64,000 nt of DNA from Pseudomonas persica. GTDB lineage: Bacteria; Pseudomonadota; Gammaproteobacteria; Pseudomonadales; Pseudomonadaceae. Shown one piece after another: positions 9,008 through 17,709 of this stretch. Below the pieces are notes generated by a model. It was not told where the DNA came from. It was given only the letters and a program-made list of their open reading frames with translations, and made no database searches. The stretch covers positions 1-64,000 of the forward strand of contig NZ_OLKL01000029.1 in NCBI RefSeq assembly GCF_900291015.1. The letters run 5' to 3'. A program made the translations under genes and the position numbers. Position 1 is the stretch's first letter. The number at the start of each line of letters is the position of its first letter.

Positions 9008-10160
9008 ATTTGCCAGTCGCGCGCTGCTGGCCCGGCTGATCGGCTTTGCCACGGTCAGCCGGGATCCCAACCTCGAACTGATCGGTTTCATCCGCGACTA
9101 CCTGGCCGAGGTGGGCGTGCACTGCGAGTTGTTCCATAACCCGGAGGGCACCAAGGCCAACCTGTTCGCCACCATCGGCCCCAGGGACGTTGGCGGCGTG
9201 GTGCTGTCCGGGCATACCGATGTGGTGCCGGTGGACGGCCAGGCCTGGACGGTCGAGCCGTTTGCCCTGAGTGAGCGCGACGGCCGCCTGTATGGCCGTG
9301 GCACGGCCGACATGAAGGGTTTCATCGCTTCGGTACTGGCGGCTGTACCCGCGTTCCTTGCCCAGCCGTTGCGCACGCCGGTGCACCTGGCGTTCTCCTA
9401 TGACGAGGAAGTCGGCTGCCTGGGTGTGCGCTCGATGCTGGCCGCGCTCGAGCAGCGTCCGCATAAGCCCCGGCTGTGCCTGATTGGCGAGCCCACCGAG
9501 CTCAAGCCGGTGCTGGGGCACAAAGGCAAGCTGGCGCTGCGCTGCCAGGTGCAGGGTGCGGCCTGCCACTCGGCGTATGCGCCGTACGGGGTGAATGCCA
9601 TCGAGTATGCGGCGAAGCTGATCGGCAAGCTGGGTGATATCGGTGATGCCCTGGCATTGCCGGCGCATCACGACGAACGCTTCGACCCACCGTTCTCCAC
9701 TGTGCAGACCGGTGTGATCAAAGGGGGCAGGGCACTGAACATCGTGCCGGCGGAATGCGAGTTCGATTTTGAAGTGCGGGCCTTGCCGGGGTTCGAGGCG
9801 CAGGCAGTGGCCGACCAGTTGCAAACCTATGCCGAGGCCGAATTGCTGCCGCGTATGCGCAAGGTCAATGCGGCCAGTGCCATTCGCCTGCAGCCGTTGA
9901 GTGGGTATCCGGGGCTGGCCACGCCAGCGGATAGCGAGGCGGCTCGCCTGGTGGCGTGGCTCAGTGGCTCGGATCAGTTCGGTACGGTGGCGTTTGGTAC
10001 CGAAGGTGGGCTGTTCGACCAGGCGGGGATCCCGACTGTTGTGTGTGGGCCAGGGAGCATGGACCAGGGACACAAGCCGGATGAGTTCGTCAGTGTCGAG
10101 CAGTTGCGCGGGTGTGATGCCATGTTGCTGAGGCTGGTCGATTACCTCAGGCAGGATTGA
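9000..10160 (+). CDS. argE: Acetylornithine deacetylase-type M20 metallopeptidase
   Basis: This cytoplasmic M20 family dizinc hydrolase has 386 residues. GHTDVVPVDG carries the first metal His and catalytic Asp. GRGTADMKG carries the bridging Asp, YDEEVGC the catalytic base and metal Glu, and a late MDQGHKPDE segment the last metal His. The pattern (STAxDMKG-type, 380-390 residues) fits ArgE, which removes acetate from N2-acetylornithine. Pseudomonads make arginine mainly by the ArgJ cycle and carry several ArgE paralogues. In this neighbourhood (DUF1028, RidA, monooxygenase) a catabolic N-acyl-amino-acid deacylase is an equally good reading. The ATG at 9000 overlaps the upstream stop. Confidence 0.85.
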   Translation: MSEFASRALLARLIGFATVSRDPNLELIGFIRDYLAEVGVHCELFHNPEGTKANLFATIGPRDVGGVVLSGHTDVVPVDGQAWTVEPFALSERDGRLYGRGTADMKGFIASVLAAVPAFLAQPLRTPVHLAFSYDEEVGCLGVRSMLAALEQRPHKPRLCLIGEPTELKPVLGHKGKLALRCQVQGAACHSAYAPYGVNAIEYAAKLIGKLGDIGDALALPAHHDERFDPPFSTVQTGVIKGGRALNIVPAECEFDFEVRALPGFEAQAVADQLQTYAEAELLPRMRKVNAASAIRLQPLSGYPGLATPADSEAARLVAWLSGSDQFGTVAFGTEGGLFDQAGIPTVVCGPGSMDQGHKPDEFVSVEQLRGCDAMLLRLVDYLRQD

Positions 10161-10167
10161 TTGCGCT

Positions 10168-10275
10168 GGCTTCTTCGCGGGTAAACCCGCTCCCACTGGA
10201 TCTCGTCAGTCTCAAGGGCTGAGCAGTACCTGTGGGAGCGGGTTCACCCGCGAATGGGCCGCAGCGCGGCCCCGG
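10168..10275. repeat. Inverted REP pair (GCGGGTTTACCCGC family)
   Basis: CTTCGCGGGTAAACCCGCTCCCACT (from about 10173) faces CCTGTGGGAGCGGGTTCACCCGCG (from about 10229). The pair sits between the convergent ends of argE and oprB, where it can form stem-loops at both transcript ends. Confidence 0.85.
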
Positions 10276-10279
10276 GTAT

Positions 10280-11548
10280 TCAGAAGGTAGCCTTGACCTG
10301 CAGGCCAACCACCAGCGCGTTGTCGATGTCCTTCCCGGAGAACGCGCCCGGTTCGATGATGTATTGCACATCCGGGCGCAGGCTCAGCCACGGCGTGGCC
10401 TGGTAGCCATAGCTCAGCTCGATCAACTGCTCGGCGCTGTCGATGTCGGGGAACGGCTGCCCGGCATTGACCGCGGCATCTTCCAGCACGCTGCGGCTGC
10501 GCGGGTTGGGCACGGCACGGCCATAGCCCAGCGCCACGGTATCCTTCGGGCGGCTTGCGAACGGCTTGTACAGCACCACGCCGGCGCCATACCATTTGGT
10601 GAATGGTGAGGCGGCCTTGCTCGATGCCGAGTACTGGCCGAAGGCATGCAGGCTGCGGCCCGGCGCAGCTTGGTCGCTCCACACGGCCTGGTCGACCAGC
10701 AGACAGTGGCCGCCACGGCCGGACACTTCCTCGTCGCTGCCGATGCGCTTCACGTCGGAGCTGTCGTAGTAGTAGCCCAGTTTGTACTCGCCAGGCAGCT
10801 CGCTCTGCAGTTTGTACACCAGCTCTACCGGCACCACGGTGCCAGTGGTGTGCTTGGGGCCCAGGTGCCAAGCGCGGCTGGAGTTGCCGTTGCTTTGCGG
10901 GTCGACGTTGAACGCCGCCACACGCAGTTGCCAGGACGGCGACAGGTCGTACTTCACCCGCACGCCCAGGTGGGCATTGGGGTAGTTGGTCCAGCCACTG
11001 CCGCCAGACATGTTCAGCGGGTGGCCGCAGAAGCCGGCGTTCATGAAGTTGCACAGGACGCCACTGTCCAGGCCGCCGAGGTCGTTGCCCATGGCCATGT
11101 AGCCGAGCTTGACGTTGAGCGCCGGGGTGAACAGGGTGCGCTCGTAGCTCAGCTCGGTCAGGCGGGTATACAGGCCGCCGAAGTTTTCCTGGATCGGCAG
11201 GCGGTTGCCCACCAGGTCTTCCGAGGCGCTGTTGCCGCGGCGGTCGTTGATGCTTAGCTGGACCTTGCCGCCGTTGTCCAGGCCATACAGTTTCGACAGG
11301 TCGAAGTGCACGCCCAGTTTCAGGTTTTGCGAGTAGCGCGCCGAGCGGTGCAGGCCACCGTGGGCGTTGTAGGCGGTTTCGCCGCTGTAGTCGCCGGTGA
11401 ACTTGACGCCGTCTTCTTCCAGCTGGTGACGCAGGCCACCCCAGTCACCGGTCAGGGTGCTGCGGGTCATCAGGTCGCCGTCGGCCAGGGCCGTAGTGCT
11501 GGCCAGGGCCAGGAACAGGGTGGGGAGGATGCGAATTGCGGATGACAT
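10280..11548 (-). CDS. oprB: Carbohydrate-selective porin OprB
   Basis: An outer-membrane porin of 422 residues that admits glucose and related sugars to the periplasm. The precursor has a signal peptide (SAIRILPTLFLALAS, cleavage after ALA before DGDLM). It then shows the family opening TLTGDWGGLRHQLEEDGV. It ends with alternating strands and a C-terminal Phe (LVVGLQVKATF), as needed for barrel assembly. The start at 11548 is chosen because it begins the signal peptide; the longer frame to 11602 runs through a REP. It lies directly downstream of gcd in the same direction, separated by a REP pair. Porin entry and periplasmic oxidation of glucose are thus encoded together. Confidence 0.93.
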   Translation of the reverse strand: MSSAIRILPTLFLALASTTALADGDLMTRSTLTGDWGGLRHQLEEDGVKFTGDYSGETAYNAHGGLHRSARYSQNLKLGVHFDLSKLYGLDNGGKVQLSINDRRGNSASEDLVGNRLPIQENFGGLYTRLTELSYERTLFTPALNVKLGYMAMGNDLGGLDSGVLCNFMNAGFCGHPLNMSGGSGWTNYPNAHLGVRVKYDLSPSWQLRVAAFNVDPQSNGNSSRAWHLGPKHTTGTVVPVELVYKLQSELPGEYKLGYYYDSSDVKRIGSDEEVSGRGGHCLLVDQAVWSDQAAPGRSLHAFGQYSASSKAASPFTKWYGAGVVLYKPFASRPKDTVALGYGRAVPNPRSRSVLEDAAVNAGQPFPDIDSAEQLIELSYGYQATPWLSLRPDVQYIIEPGAFSGKDIDNALVVGLQVKATF

Positions 11549-11571
11549 TGCTGAATCTCGGGTTGTCTTTT

Positions 11572-11668
11572 TGGGCCTCTTCGCGGGTAAACCCGCTCCC
11601 ACAGGGACTGCATAGTTTGCAAGGGCAGTGAAAATCCTGTGGGAGCGGGTTTACCCGCGAAGAAGGCG
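11572..11668. repeat. Inverted REP pair between gcd and oprB
   Basis: GCCTCTTCGCGGGTAAACCC (from about 11575) and CCTGTGGGAGCGGGTTTACC followed by CGCGAAG (to about 11664) form a long inverted pair. Its location between two co-directional genes suggests it lets gcd and oprB be expressed at different levels. Confidence 0.88.
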
Positions 11669-11676
11669 ACGCGGTC

Positions 11677-14094
11677 TTACGGCAGAGCGTAAGAAATCAC
11701 GTAGTCGCCACGGTCGGTCGACTGGCGCGCGCCGCCAGCAGTGACCACCACGTACTGCTTGCCGGTCTTCGGCGAGACGTAAGTCATCGGGCCGCCCTGG
11801 CTGCCCACTGGCAGGCGAGCCTTCCAGATTTCGTTGCCGTTGCTGCTGTCGTAGGCGCGCAGGTAGAAGTCCTGGGTGCCGGCGATGAACACCAGGCCGC
11901 CCTGGGTCGACAGGGTGCCACCAAGGGTCGGCAGGCCGATCTTGATCGGCAGGTGCATGCGGATGCCGAGCGGGCCGGTGTCTTCAACGGTGCCCACCGG
12001 TACCTGCCACGCCACCTGGCGGGTCTTCATGTCGATGGCAGTCAGGGTGCCGAATGGCGGTGCCTGGCACGGAATGCCGGCCACCGACAGGAAGCGGTTT
12101 TTGTTCACCGCATACGGGGTGCCCTTGAGCGGTACTGCGCCCATGCCGGTGTTCAGCGCTTCGCCACCGGAAGCGGCATTGCCCTTGTTCTGCGACGGGA
12201 TCATCTGGATCCACAGGCCCAGGCGCATGTCGTTGACGAAGATGAAACCATGCACCGGGTCGGTAGAAATGCTGCCCCAGTTCATGCCGCCCAGCGACCC
12301 CGGGAAGCTCAGCGACAGGTCGGTGCCCGGCGCGGTGTACAGGCCGTCGTAGCGCATCTTCTTGAAGTCGATGCGGCACAGCAGCTGGTCATACGGGGTC
12401 GCGCCCCACATGTCCGACTCGGTCAGGGTCTGCGCGCCGATCTGCGGCATGCCCACCGACTTCGGCTGGGTTGGCGAGTACGGCTCGTCAGGGATGTTAC
12501 CTGGCTTGACCGGTACTTCGTCGACCTGGGTCAGCGGCGTGCCGGTGGCGCGGTCGAGCACGTAGATCTGCCCGGCCTTGGTGCCGATCACCACCGCAGG
12601 GACCGACTGGCCGTCGTCCTTGGTGAAGTCGATCAGGCTCGGCTGCATCGGCAAGTCGAAGTCCCACAGGTCGTTGTGTACGGTCTGGAACACCCACTTC
12701 TGGTTGCCGGTGGTGGCGTCCAGGGCCAGTACCGAAGCGCCGTAGGTATGGTCCAGCTTGCTGCGTTCAACACCGTAGATGTCGGTGGACGACGAGCCCA
12801 TCGGCAGGAATACGGTGTTCATCGCCGGGTCGTAGGACATCGGAGCCCAGCTGTTGGGGGTGCTGCGCACGTAGGTGTTGTCGCCCTGCGGCGCCTGGCG
12901 ATCCTGCGGGTTGCCAGGGTCGAAGGCCCAGCGCATTTCACCCGTGATCACGTCGAAACCACGGATCACGCCGCCTGGCATGTCGGTCTGGACGTTGTCG
13001 GCGACGCGGCCGCCGACCACCACTGTGGTACCGGCCATCAGCGGTGCCGAGGACAGTTGGTAGTAGGAGTCCGGCACATTCCCCAGGCCGGCCTTGAGGT
13101 CGATCTGGCCGTTGTTGCCGAAGCCCTGGCAGAACTCGCCGGTGTCGGCGTCGACGGCAATCAGGCGGCCGTCGATGGTGTTGGTCAGCAGGCGACGCTG
13201 GCAGTTGGCACCGGCTGCGACGCTAGCGACGGTGATCGGCGAGCTGTTCGGCCGGGTCGGCTGGGCGATGGCGGCAGTGGCGTCGAAGTAGGCCATGCCG
13301 CGGCAACGCTGCCAGACCTTGGCCTGGGCGTTGATCGCGTTCTTCCACAGCTCTTTGCCAGTGTCGGCATCGAGGGCGATCAGGTTGTTGTGCGGGGTGC
13401 AGATGAATACCTTGTCGCCGACCTGTAGCGGGGTCAGCTGATCTTCGGCCCCGTTGCCGTCGCTGAGGGCCACGTCACCAGTGTGGTAGGTCCAGGCCAC
13501 TTCCAGCTTGTTGACGTTGTCGCGGTTGATCTGGTCCAGCGCGGCGAAGCGGCTGCCACCTTCGGTGTTGCCGTAGTGGGCCCAGTCCTTTTGCGCTTTG
13601 TCGGCCTCGACCGGAGTCATGCCCGGGCCTTTGCCGGTGGGGGCGACGCTGGGGTGGGCAACGAACATGTTGCCGGCGGCGATCACCAGCACCACGGCCA
13701 TCACCCCGGCAACGCCATAGGCTCCACGGCCGGTGCTGGCACCGCTGGCACGGGCCAGTAGCGGGTAGACCAGCGCCACCAGCATGCCGATTGCACCGAA
13801 CATGAACAGGCGCGAGAACAGCGGCCAGAACACCAGGCCAGCGTCGATCAGCGCCCAGATGGCAGTACCGACCAGGAACGCCGCGTACAGCCAGGCCCCA
13901 GCCGGCTTGCGGCGAGCGATAAGGACGCCGGCGATGGCCATGGCCAGGCCGCCGGTCAGGAAGTACCAGGAACCGCCCAGGCCGGCCAGCTTGACGCCGC
14001 CCGCAGCCAGGAGGAGGCCGAGCAGAGCGATGAGCACGCCCAGGCCGACCAGGATGATGTTTGTGGCGCCAGCAGCGCGCGGTGTTTGTTTCAT
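11677..14094 (-). CDS. gcd: Membrane-bound PQQ-dependent glucose dehydrogenase
   Basis: An 805-residue quinoprotein. The first roughly 150 residues form about five membrane helices (for example ILVGLGVLIALLGLLLAAGG). The remainder is a periplasmic PQQ beta-propeller with repeated W-motifs such as LDATTGNQKWVFQTVHNDLWDF and AYDSSNGNEIWKARLP. It oxidises glucose to gluconate in the periplasm and passes electrons to ubiquinone. In Pseudomonas this drives growth on glucose and phosphate solubilisation. I start at the ATG at 14094 (MKQTPRAAG). The frame continues to 14196 but its added residues do not fit the membrane anchor. It lies upstream of oprB. PQQ synthesis genes are not in this window. 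Confidence 0.95.
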   Translation of the reverse strand: MKQTPRAAGATNIILVGLGVLIALLGLLLAAGGVKLAGLGGSWYFLTGGLAMAIAGVLIARRKPAGAWLYAAFLVGTAIWALIDAGLVFWPLFSRLFMFGAIGMLVALVYPLLARASGASTGRGAYGVAGVMAVVLVIAAGNMFVAHPSVAPTGKGPGMTPVEADKAQKDWAHYGNTEGGSRFAALDQINRDNVNKLEVAWTYHTGDVALSDGNGAEDQLTPLQVGDKVFICTPHNNLIALDADTGKELWKNAINAQAKVWQRCRGMAYFDATAAIAQPTRPNSSPITVASVAAGANCQRRLLTNTIDGRLIAVDADTGEFCQGFGNNGQIDLKAGLGNVPDSYYQLSSAPLMAGTTVVVGGRVADNVQTDMPGGVIRGFDVITGEMRWAFDPGNPQDRQAPQGDNTYVRSTPNSWAPMSYDPAMNTVFLPMGSSSTDIYGVERSKLDHTYGASVLALDATTGNQKWVFQTVHNDLWDFDLPMQPSLIDFTKDDGQSVPAVVIGTKAGQIYVLDRATGTPLTQVDEVPVKPGNIPDEPYSPTQPKSVGMPQIGAQTLTESDMWGATPYDQLLCRIDFKKMRYDGLYTAPGTDLSLSFPGSLGGMNWGSISTDPVHGFIFVNDMRLGLWIQMIPSQNKGNAASGGEALNTGMGAVPLKGTPYAVNKNRFLSVAGIPCQAPPFGTLTAIDMKTRQVAWQVPVGTVEDTGPLGIRMHLPIKIGLPTLGGTLSTQGGLVFIAGTQDFYLRAYDSSNGNEIWKARLPVGSQGGPMTYVSPKTGKQYVVVTAGGARQSTDRGDYVISYALP

Positions 14095-14310
14095 GCCAGG
14101 GATCTCAGCAGGTGGGATGCGCGCAGTGTAATCTCTTAGCTTGCTAATTAACAAGTTGGTACATAATTTTGCGAGGCGGATTGTCGCAGGGGACACTCGC
14201 CAAAGTGTGGCTAAAAGTCTGGATCAGGTGCTTAAAATCGAAGGAAATAGCGTGTTCATGCCGGTTGTGCAACCTGCACCCGACTTTGTGCCGGACAGCC
14301 ATGAGCGGGT

Positions 14311-14661
14311 TCACGCCGGCCACGGAGTGCCGCTGCTGTAGTACACGGCGAGCCAGATGGTGGCTGTGCCGGGGGCGGTCCATTCCACGCGGTGGCGGAA
14401 ATGCGGCGGGATGTCCAGGCAATCGCCCGGCGCCAGCAGGCGGGTGTGGTTCTCGTGCTCGAAGCGCAGGCCGGCGGCGCCACTGAGCAACACGATCCAT
14501 TCGCCTTCGGCCTGGTCGTACCAGAAGCCGGGCGGGCTGGCGTGGCCACTGGAGACGATACGTTCCACGCGCACGCCCGGGCGGCTGAGCAATTGGTCGA
14601 CCCGTTCGGCGCTGGTGGGGTCGCAAGGGGGCAGGGCGCTCAGCAGATTGGTCGGTGTCAT
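14311..14661 (-). CDS. Cupin-domain protein
   Basis: This 116-residue single-domain cupin has a GAAGLRFEHENHTRLLAPGD strand set, IPPHFRHRVEW as the second motif, and WYDQAEGEWIVLL before them. The metal His residues are partly present (ENH in motif 1, PHFRHRVEW in motif 2), so metal binding is possible but not assured. The ATG at 14661 follows a GAGG. It is divergent from a LysR regulator 118 bases away, the usual layout for a LysR target, so it is probably controlled by that protein. The reaction is unknown; related proteins include small sugar- or acid-binding cupins and phosphoheptose-isomerase-like stand-alone cupins. Confidence 0.8.
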   Translation of the reverse strand: MTPTNLLSALPPCDPTSAERVDQLLSRPGVRVERIVSSGHASPPGFWYDQAEGEWIVLLSGAAGLRFEHENHTRLLAPGDCLDIPPHFRHRVEWTAPGTATIWLAVYYSSGTPWPA

Positions 14662-14779
14662 GGAAAGCCTCGTTTAAAAGGGGGGTGGTTCCACTATGGA
14701 CGCAATTGCCGCGCGCCGTGCTTCTTGACCCGCCCGGCTGTTTGTAAGAACTTTCCGAGATTTGGAAGGCGGGCAGCAA

Positions 14780-15685
14780 ATGGACAAACTCCTGGCGATG
14801 AAGATGTTCGTGGCCACTGTCGATGCCCAGGGCTTTTCTGCCGCCGCACGCCAGCTTGGGCTGGCGACATCGTCGGTGACACGCCTGGTCGATGCCCTGG
14901 AAACGGCGTTGGGCGCCACCTTGCTCAACCGCTCCACCCGCCAGGTCAGCCTGACCGAGGCCGGCGCCCGGTATTACGAGCGCGCGCGGGGTATTTTCGA
15001 GGCGCTGGATGCGGCCGATGCCAGTGTCGCCGACCGGGGCGAAGAGCCTGTCGGCGTACTGCGCCTGTGCTTGCCGGTGGAGTTCGGCAGGCGGGTCATC
15101 GCCCCGCACCTGGGGCCGTTTCTGGCGCAGCACCCGGCACTGGAGCTGGACATCGACCTCAGCGACCGCCTGGATGACCTGCTCGACGGGCGCTATGACC
15201 TGTCGATCCGCCTGGGCGACCCCTCGCCCAACGACGAGCTGGTGTGCCGCCAGCTGGGTCGCTTCCAGCGTTGGCTGGTGGCCAGCCCGGCCTACCTGGC
15301 CGGGCGTGATGCGTTGCTGCATCCGCGGCAGTTGCCCGAGCACGCCTGCCTGCGCTTTCGCTACGGGCAGAAAGGGCGCCCTTGGCGCCTGACCCGCGGG
15401 CAGGACAGCCTGGAGCTGAACGTGAGCGGGCCGTTGCGCAGCGCCAATGCCGACATGTTGCGCGAAACCGCGCTGGCGGGCGGCGGCATCGCGCTGCTGG
15501 CCGACTGGCTGGTGCACGAGGATGTGGCGGCCGGGCGCCTGCAGCGGCTGTTCCCCGACTGGCAGGCCAGCCCTGGCGCGGCCAATGACAGCATCAACGC
15601 CCTGTATCTGCCCAACCATCGTGGTTCGCGGCGGGTGAATGCGTTTATCGACTTTTGCGAAAACTTGTTGAAGTGCAGCACTTAG
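14780..15685 (+). CDS. LysR-family transcriptional regulator
   Basis: A 301-residue regulator with an N-terminal winged HTH (MFVATVDAQGFSAAARQLGL, then SSVTRLVDALETALG and LLNRSTRQVSLTEAG) and a two-lobe effector domain. The GYFPG-like and FLAQHPALELDIDLSDRLDDLL segments place it in the DmlR/CrgA-like subgroup. ATG 14780 is used; an earlier TTG at 14762 is in frame but gives a poor N-terminus. It is divergent from the cupin gene and followed by an MFS transporter 103 bases downstream in the same direction. These are the natural candidate targets. Confidence 0.9.
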   Translation: MDKLLAMKMFVATVDAQGFSAAARQLGLATSSVTRLVDALETALGATLLNRSTRQVSLTEAGARYYERARGIFEALDAADASVADRGEEPVGVLRLCLPVEFGRRVIAPHLGPFLAQHPALELDIDLSDRLDDLLDGRYDLSIRLGDPSPNDELVCRQLGRFQRWLVASPAYLAGRDALLHPRQLPEHACLRFRYGQKGRPWRLTRGQDSLELNVSGPLRSANADMLRETALAGGGIALLADWLVHEDVAAGRLQRLFPDWQASPGAANDSINALYLPNHRGSRRVNAFIDFCENLLKCST

Positions 15686-15788
15686 TGTTGCGCAGTGCGC
15701 AAAGCCCTGTTGCGCCAGCGCTGGATTCTCGTCAGGAGCGCGTCTGGGTAAGGTGGCCGGCATATTCCCCCTTGCCGAGGACCCTCGC

Positions 15789-16988
15789 ATGAATCCCTCC
15801 CTTGCCGCCGCGCAGCCTGCAGCTGCCGGCCTGAGTCGGGCCCTGGTCGCCCTGCTGGCGTTCTGCTGTGGCGCGATCGTCGCCAATATCTACTATGCTC
15901 AGCCCATCGTCGGGCTGATCGCCCCGGACCTGGGGCTGTCCACCGGGCATGCCAGCCTGATCGTTTCGCTCACGCAGCTGGGCTACGCCCTGGGCCTGCT
16001 GTTGCTGGTACCGCTGGCCGACCTGCTGGAAAACCGCCGGTTGATGGTGACCACCGCCGTGCTGGCCTGCGTCAGCCTGTTGCTGGCGGGGACCAGCAGC
16101 AGTGGCCAGGGCCAACTGTTCCTGGGTTATGCGCTGTTGATCGGGTTCAGTTCCGTGGCGGTGCAGATGCTTATCCCGCTGGCGGCGCACCTGGCGCCGG
16201 AGCAGCAGCGTGGGCGGGTGGTCGGCAATATCATGGGCGGCCTGCTGCTGGGTATCCTGCTGGCGCGGCCATTGTCCAGCCTGGTGGCCGACTACTTCGG
16301 CTGGCGTGCGGTGTTCATTGGTGCTGCCGGGGTGATGTTGGCGATCATCCTGCTGCTGGCCCTGACCTTGCCGCGGCGGGTACCCGAGCACAAGGCCAGC
16401 TATGCCGGCCTGATGCTGTCGCTGTTCGCGCTGCTGCGCCGTTACCCCTTGCTGCGTCAGCGCGCGCTGTACCAGGCGTTGATGTTCGCGGCCTTCAGCC
16501 TTTACTGGACGGCGGTGCCGATGGCCCTGGCCACTGAGCATGGCTTGTCGCAGAGCCAGATCGCAGTATTCGCCCTGGTGGGCGCGGTGGGCGCCGTGGC
16601 CGCGCCCATGGCCGGTCGCCTGGCCGATGCCGGGCATGCCCGGGCCGGCTCGCTGCTGGCGTTGTTGCTGGCGCCGGCGGCACTGTTGCTGGGGCTGACG
16701 GTGCCGGGCTACAGCGTGATTGGTCTGGGCCTGACTGGCGTGCTGCTGGATTTTGCCGTGCAGATGAACATGGTCATCGGCCAGCGTGAAGTGTACGCCC
16801 TGGACCCGGCCAGCCGCGGGCGGCTCAACGCGGTGTACATGACCAGCATCTTCCTCGGTGGGGCGCTGGGGTCGGCGGTGGCCAGTGCTTTGTTCAGCCA
16901 GTTTGGCTGGCAGGGTGTGGCGCTGGTGGGGGCGGGGTTGCCGGGTGTTGCCTTGCTGGTATTCCTGGTAAAAGCGCGCCGGGGTTGA
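15789..16988 (+). CDS. MFS transporter (drug/efflux type)
   Basis: This 399-residue, 12-helix major facilitator protein has a TM1 segment reading LLAFCCGAIVANIYYAQPIVGLIAPDLGL. That opening (ANIYYAQP) is typical of a subgroup of proteobacterial MFS efflux permeases. The loop 2-3 motif is PLADLLENRRLM, a weak form of GxLaDrxGrr. A second, similar half starts near residue 215. The ATG at 15789 matches the family N-terminus. The substrate is unknown. It follows the LysR gene in the same direction and converges on the lysE gene, whose end is 28 bases away. Confidence 0.85.
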   Translation: MNPSLAAAQPAAAGLSRALVALLAFCCGAIVANIYYAQPIVGLIAPDLGLSTGHASLIVSLTQLGYALGLLLLVPLADLLENRRLMVTTAVLACVSLLLAGTSSSGQGQLFLGYALLIGFSSVAVQMLIPLAAHLAPEQQRGRVVGNIMGGLLLGILLARPLSSLVADYFGWRAVFIGAAGVMLAIILLLALTLPRRVPEHKASYAGLMLSLFALLRRYPLLRQRALYQALMFAAFSLYWTAVPMALATEHGLSQSQIAVFALVGAVGAVAAPMAGRLADAGHARAGSLLALLLAPAALLLGLTVPGYSVIGLGLTGVLLDFAVQMNMVIGQREVYALDPASRGRLNAVYMTSIFLGGALGSAVASALFSQFGWQGVALVGAGLPGVALLVFLVKARRG

Positions 16989-17016
16989 ACGCGTGCCCCT
17001 AGGCTGTCGCGAGGTG

Positions 17017-17628
17017 TTACCGCCCAAGCGGCAGCGCCAGACCAATCAAGGCAAACAGGCTGCCGCAGCAGCGATTGAAGCCTTTGCCGCCCTTGGCCAG
17101 CCATGGCCGGATGCGAAACGCCAGGCGCGCCAACAGGTATTCGACCAGGAACTCGACGCTGGCGAAGGTTGCTGCCATCACCAGGAACTGCAGCGGCAAC
17201 CCTCGCTGCGGGTCGATGAACTGCGGCAGGAAAGCGCCATAGAACAGCAGCACCTTGGGGTTGGCCATGGCCGACAACAGGCCCTGGCGGAACAGGCCGG
17301 CATTGCCCTGCCGCGCGCTTTGCCCGGTCAGTTCCAGATGCAGGCCCGGGCTGCGCCACAGCTGGACACCCAGCCAGATCAGATAGGCGCCACCCACCCA
17401 CTTGAGCACGCTCAGCACTGAGGCCGAGGTTTGCAGCAACGCGCTGAGGCCGAACATGGCCAGGGCGATCAGGGCACTGAAGCCAAACACCCCGCCGACG
17501 ATGGTGAACAACGTGCGGCGCGCGCCATACAAGGCGCCGTGGGTCAGGGCCAGCAGGCTGTTGGGGCCTGGGGTCAGCGACAGGCCGATGCTGGCCAGCA
17601 GGTAGATGAGCCAGGTGTCGAGTGCCAT
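17017..17628 (-). CDS. LysE-family translocator
   Basis: A 203-residue, six-helix exporter. The family signature at the N-terminus is SIGLSLTPGPNSLLALTHGA (about residues 14-33), with GARRTLFTIVGGVFGF and a C-terminal helix LFALIGLALPLGR. LysE/RhtB proteins export amino acids or homoserine lactones using the proton gradient. The substrate cannot be assigned. It has an AGGT ribosome site and stands alone. It is divergent from a GlxA-type regulator 81 bases away, which is probably its controller. Confidence 0.88.
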   Translation of the reverse strand: MALDTWLIYLLASIGLSLTPGPNSLLALTHGALYGARRTLFTIVGGVFGFSALIALAMFGLSALLQTSASVLSVLKWVGGAYLIWLGVQLWRSPGLHLELTGQSARQGNAGLFRQGLLSAMANPKVLLFYGAFLPQFIDPQRGLPLQFLVMAATFASVEFLVEYLLARLAFRIRPWLAKGGKGFNRCCGSLFALIGLALPLGR

Positions 17629-17709
17629 GGTGGGACCTGCCTTGTTGATGTGAAGGGCGCCAGTCTATGGCGCCTGCCTTGGCCATGGAGGGTATGATCT
17701 GGGCATTTA

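Noticed and set aside
10168-11668. Regularly repeated GCGGGTTTACCCGC units as a CRISPR array
   Set aside because: The units are paired inverted REPs at gene ends with irregular spacing, and there are no unique spacers of equal length or cas genes.
11953-13428. 491-codon plus-strand frame
   Set aside because: It lies wholly opposite the conserved gcd propeller; codon bias supports gcd.
14144-15886. 580-codon minus-strand frame over the LysR and cupin genes
   Set aside because: It is low-complexity His/Gln/Ala-rich and overlaps two recognisable genes.
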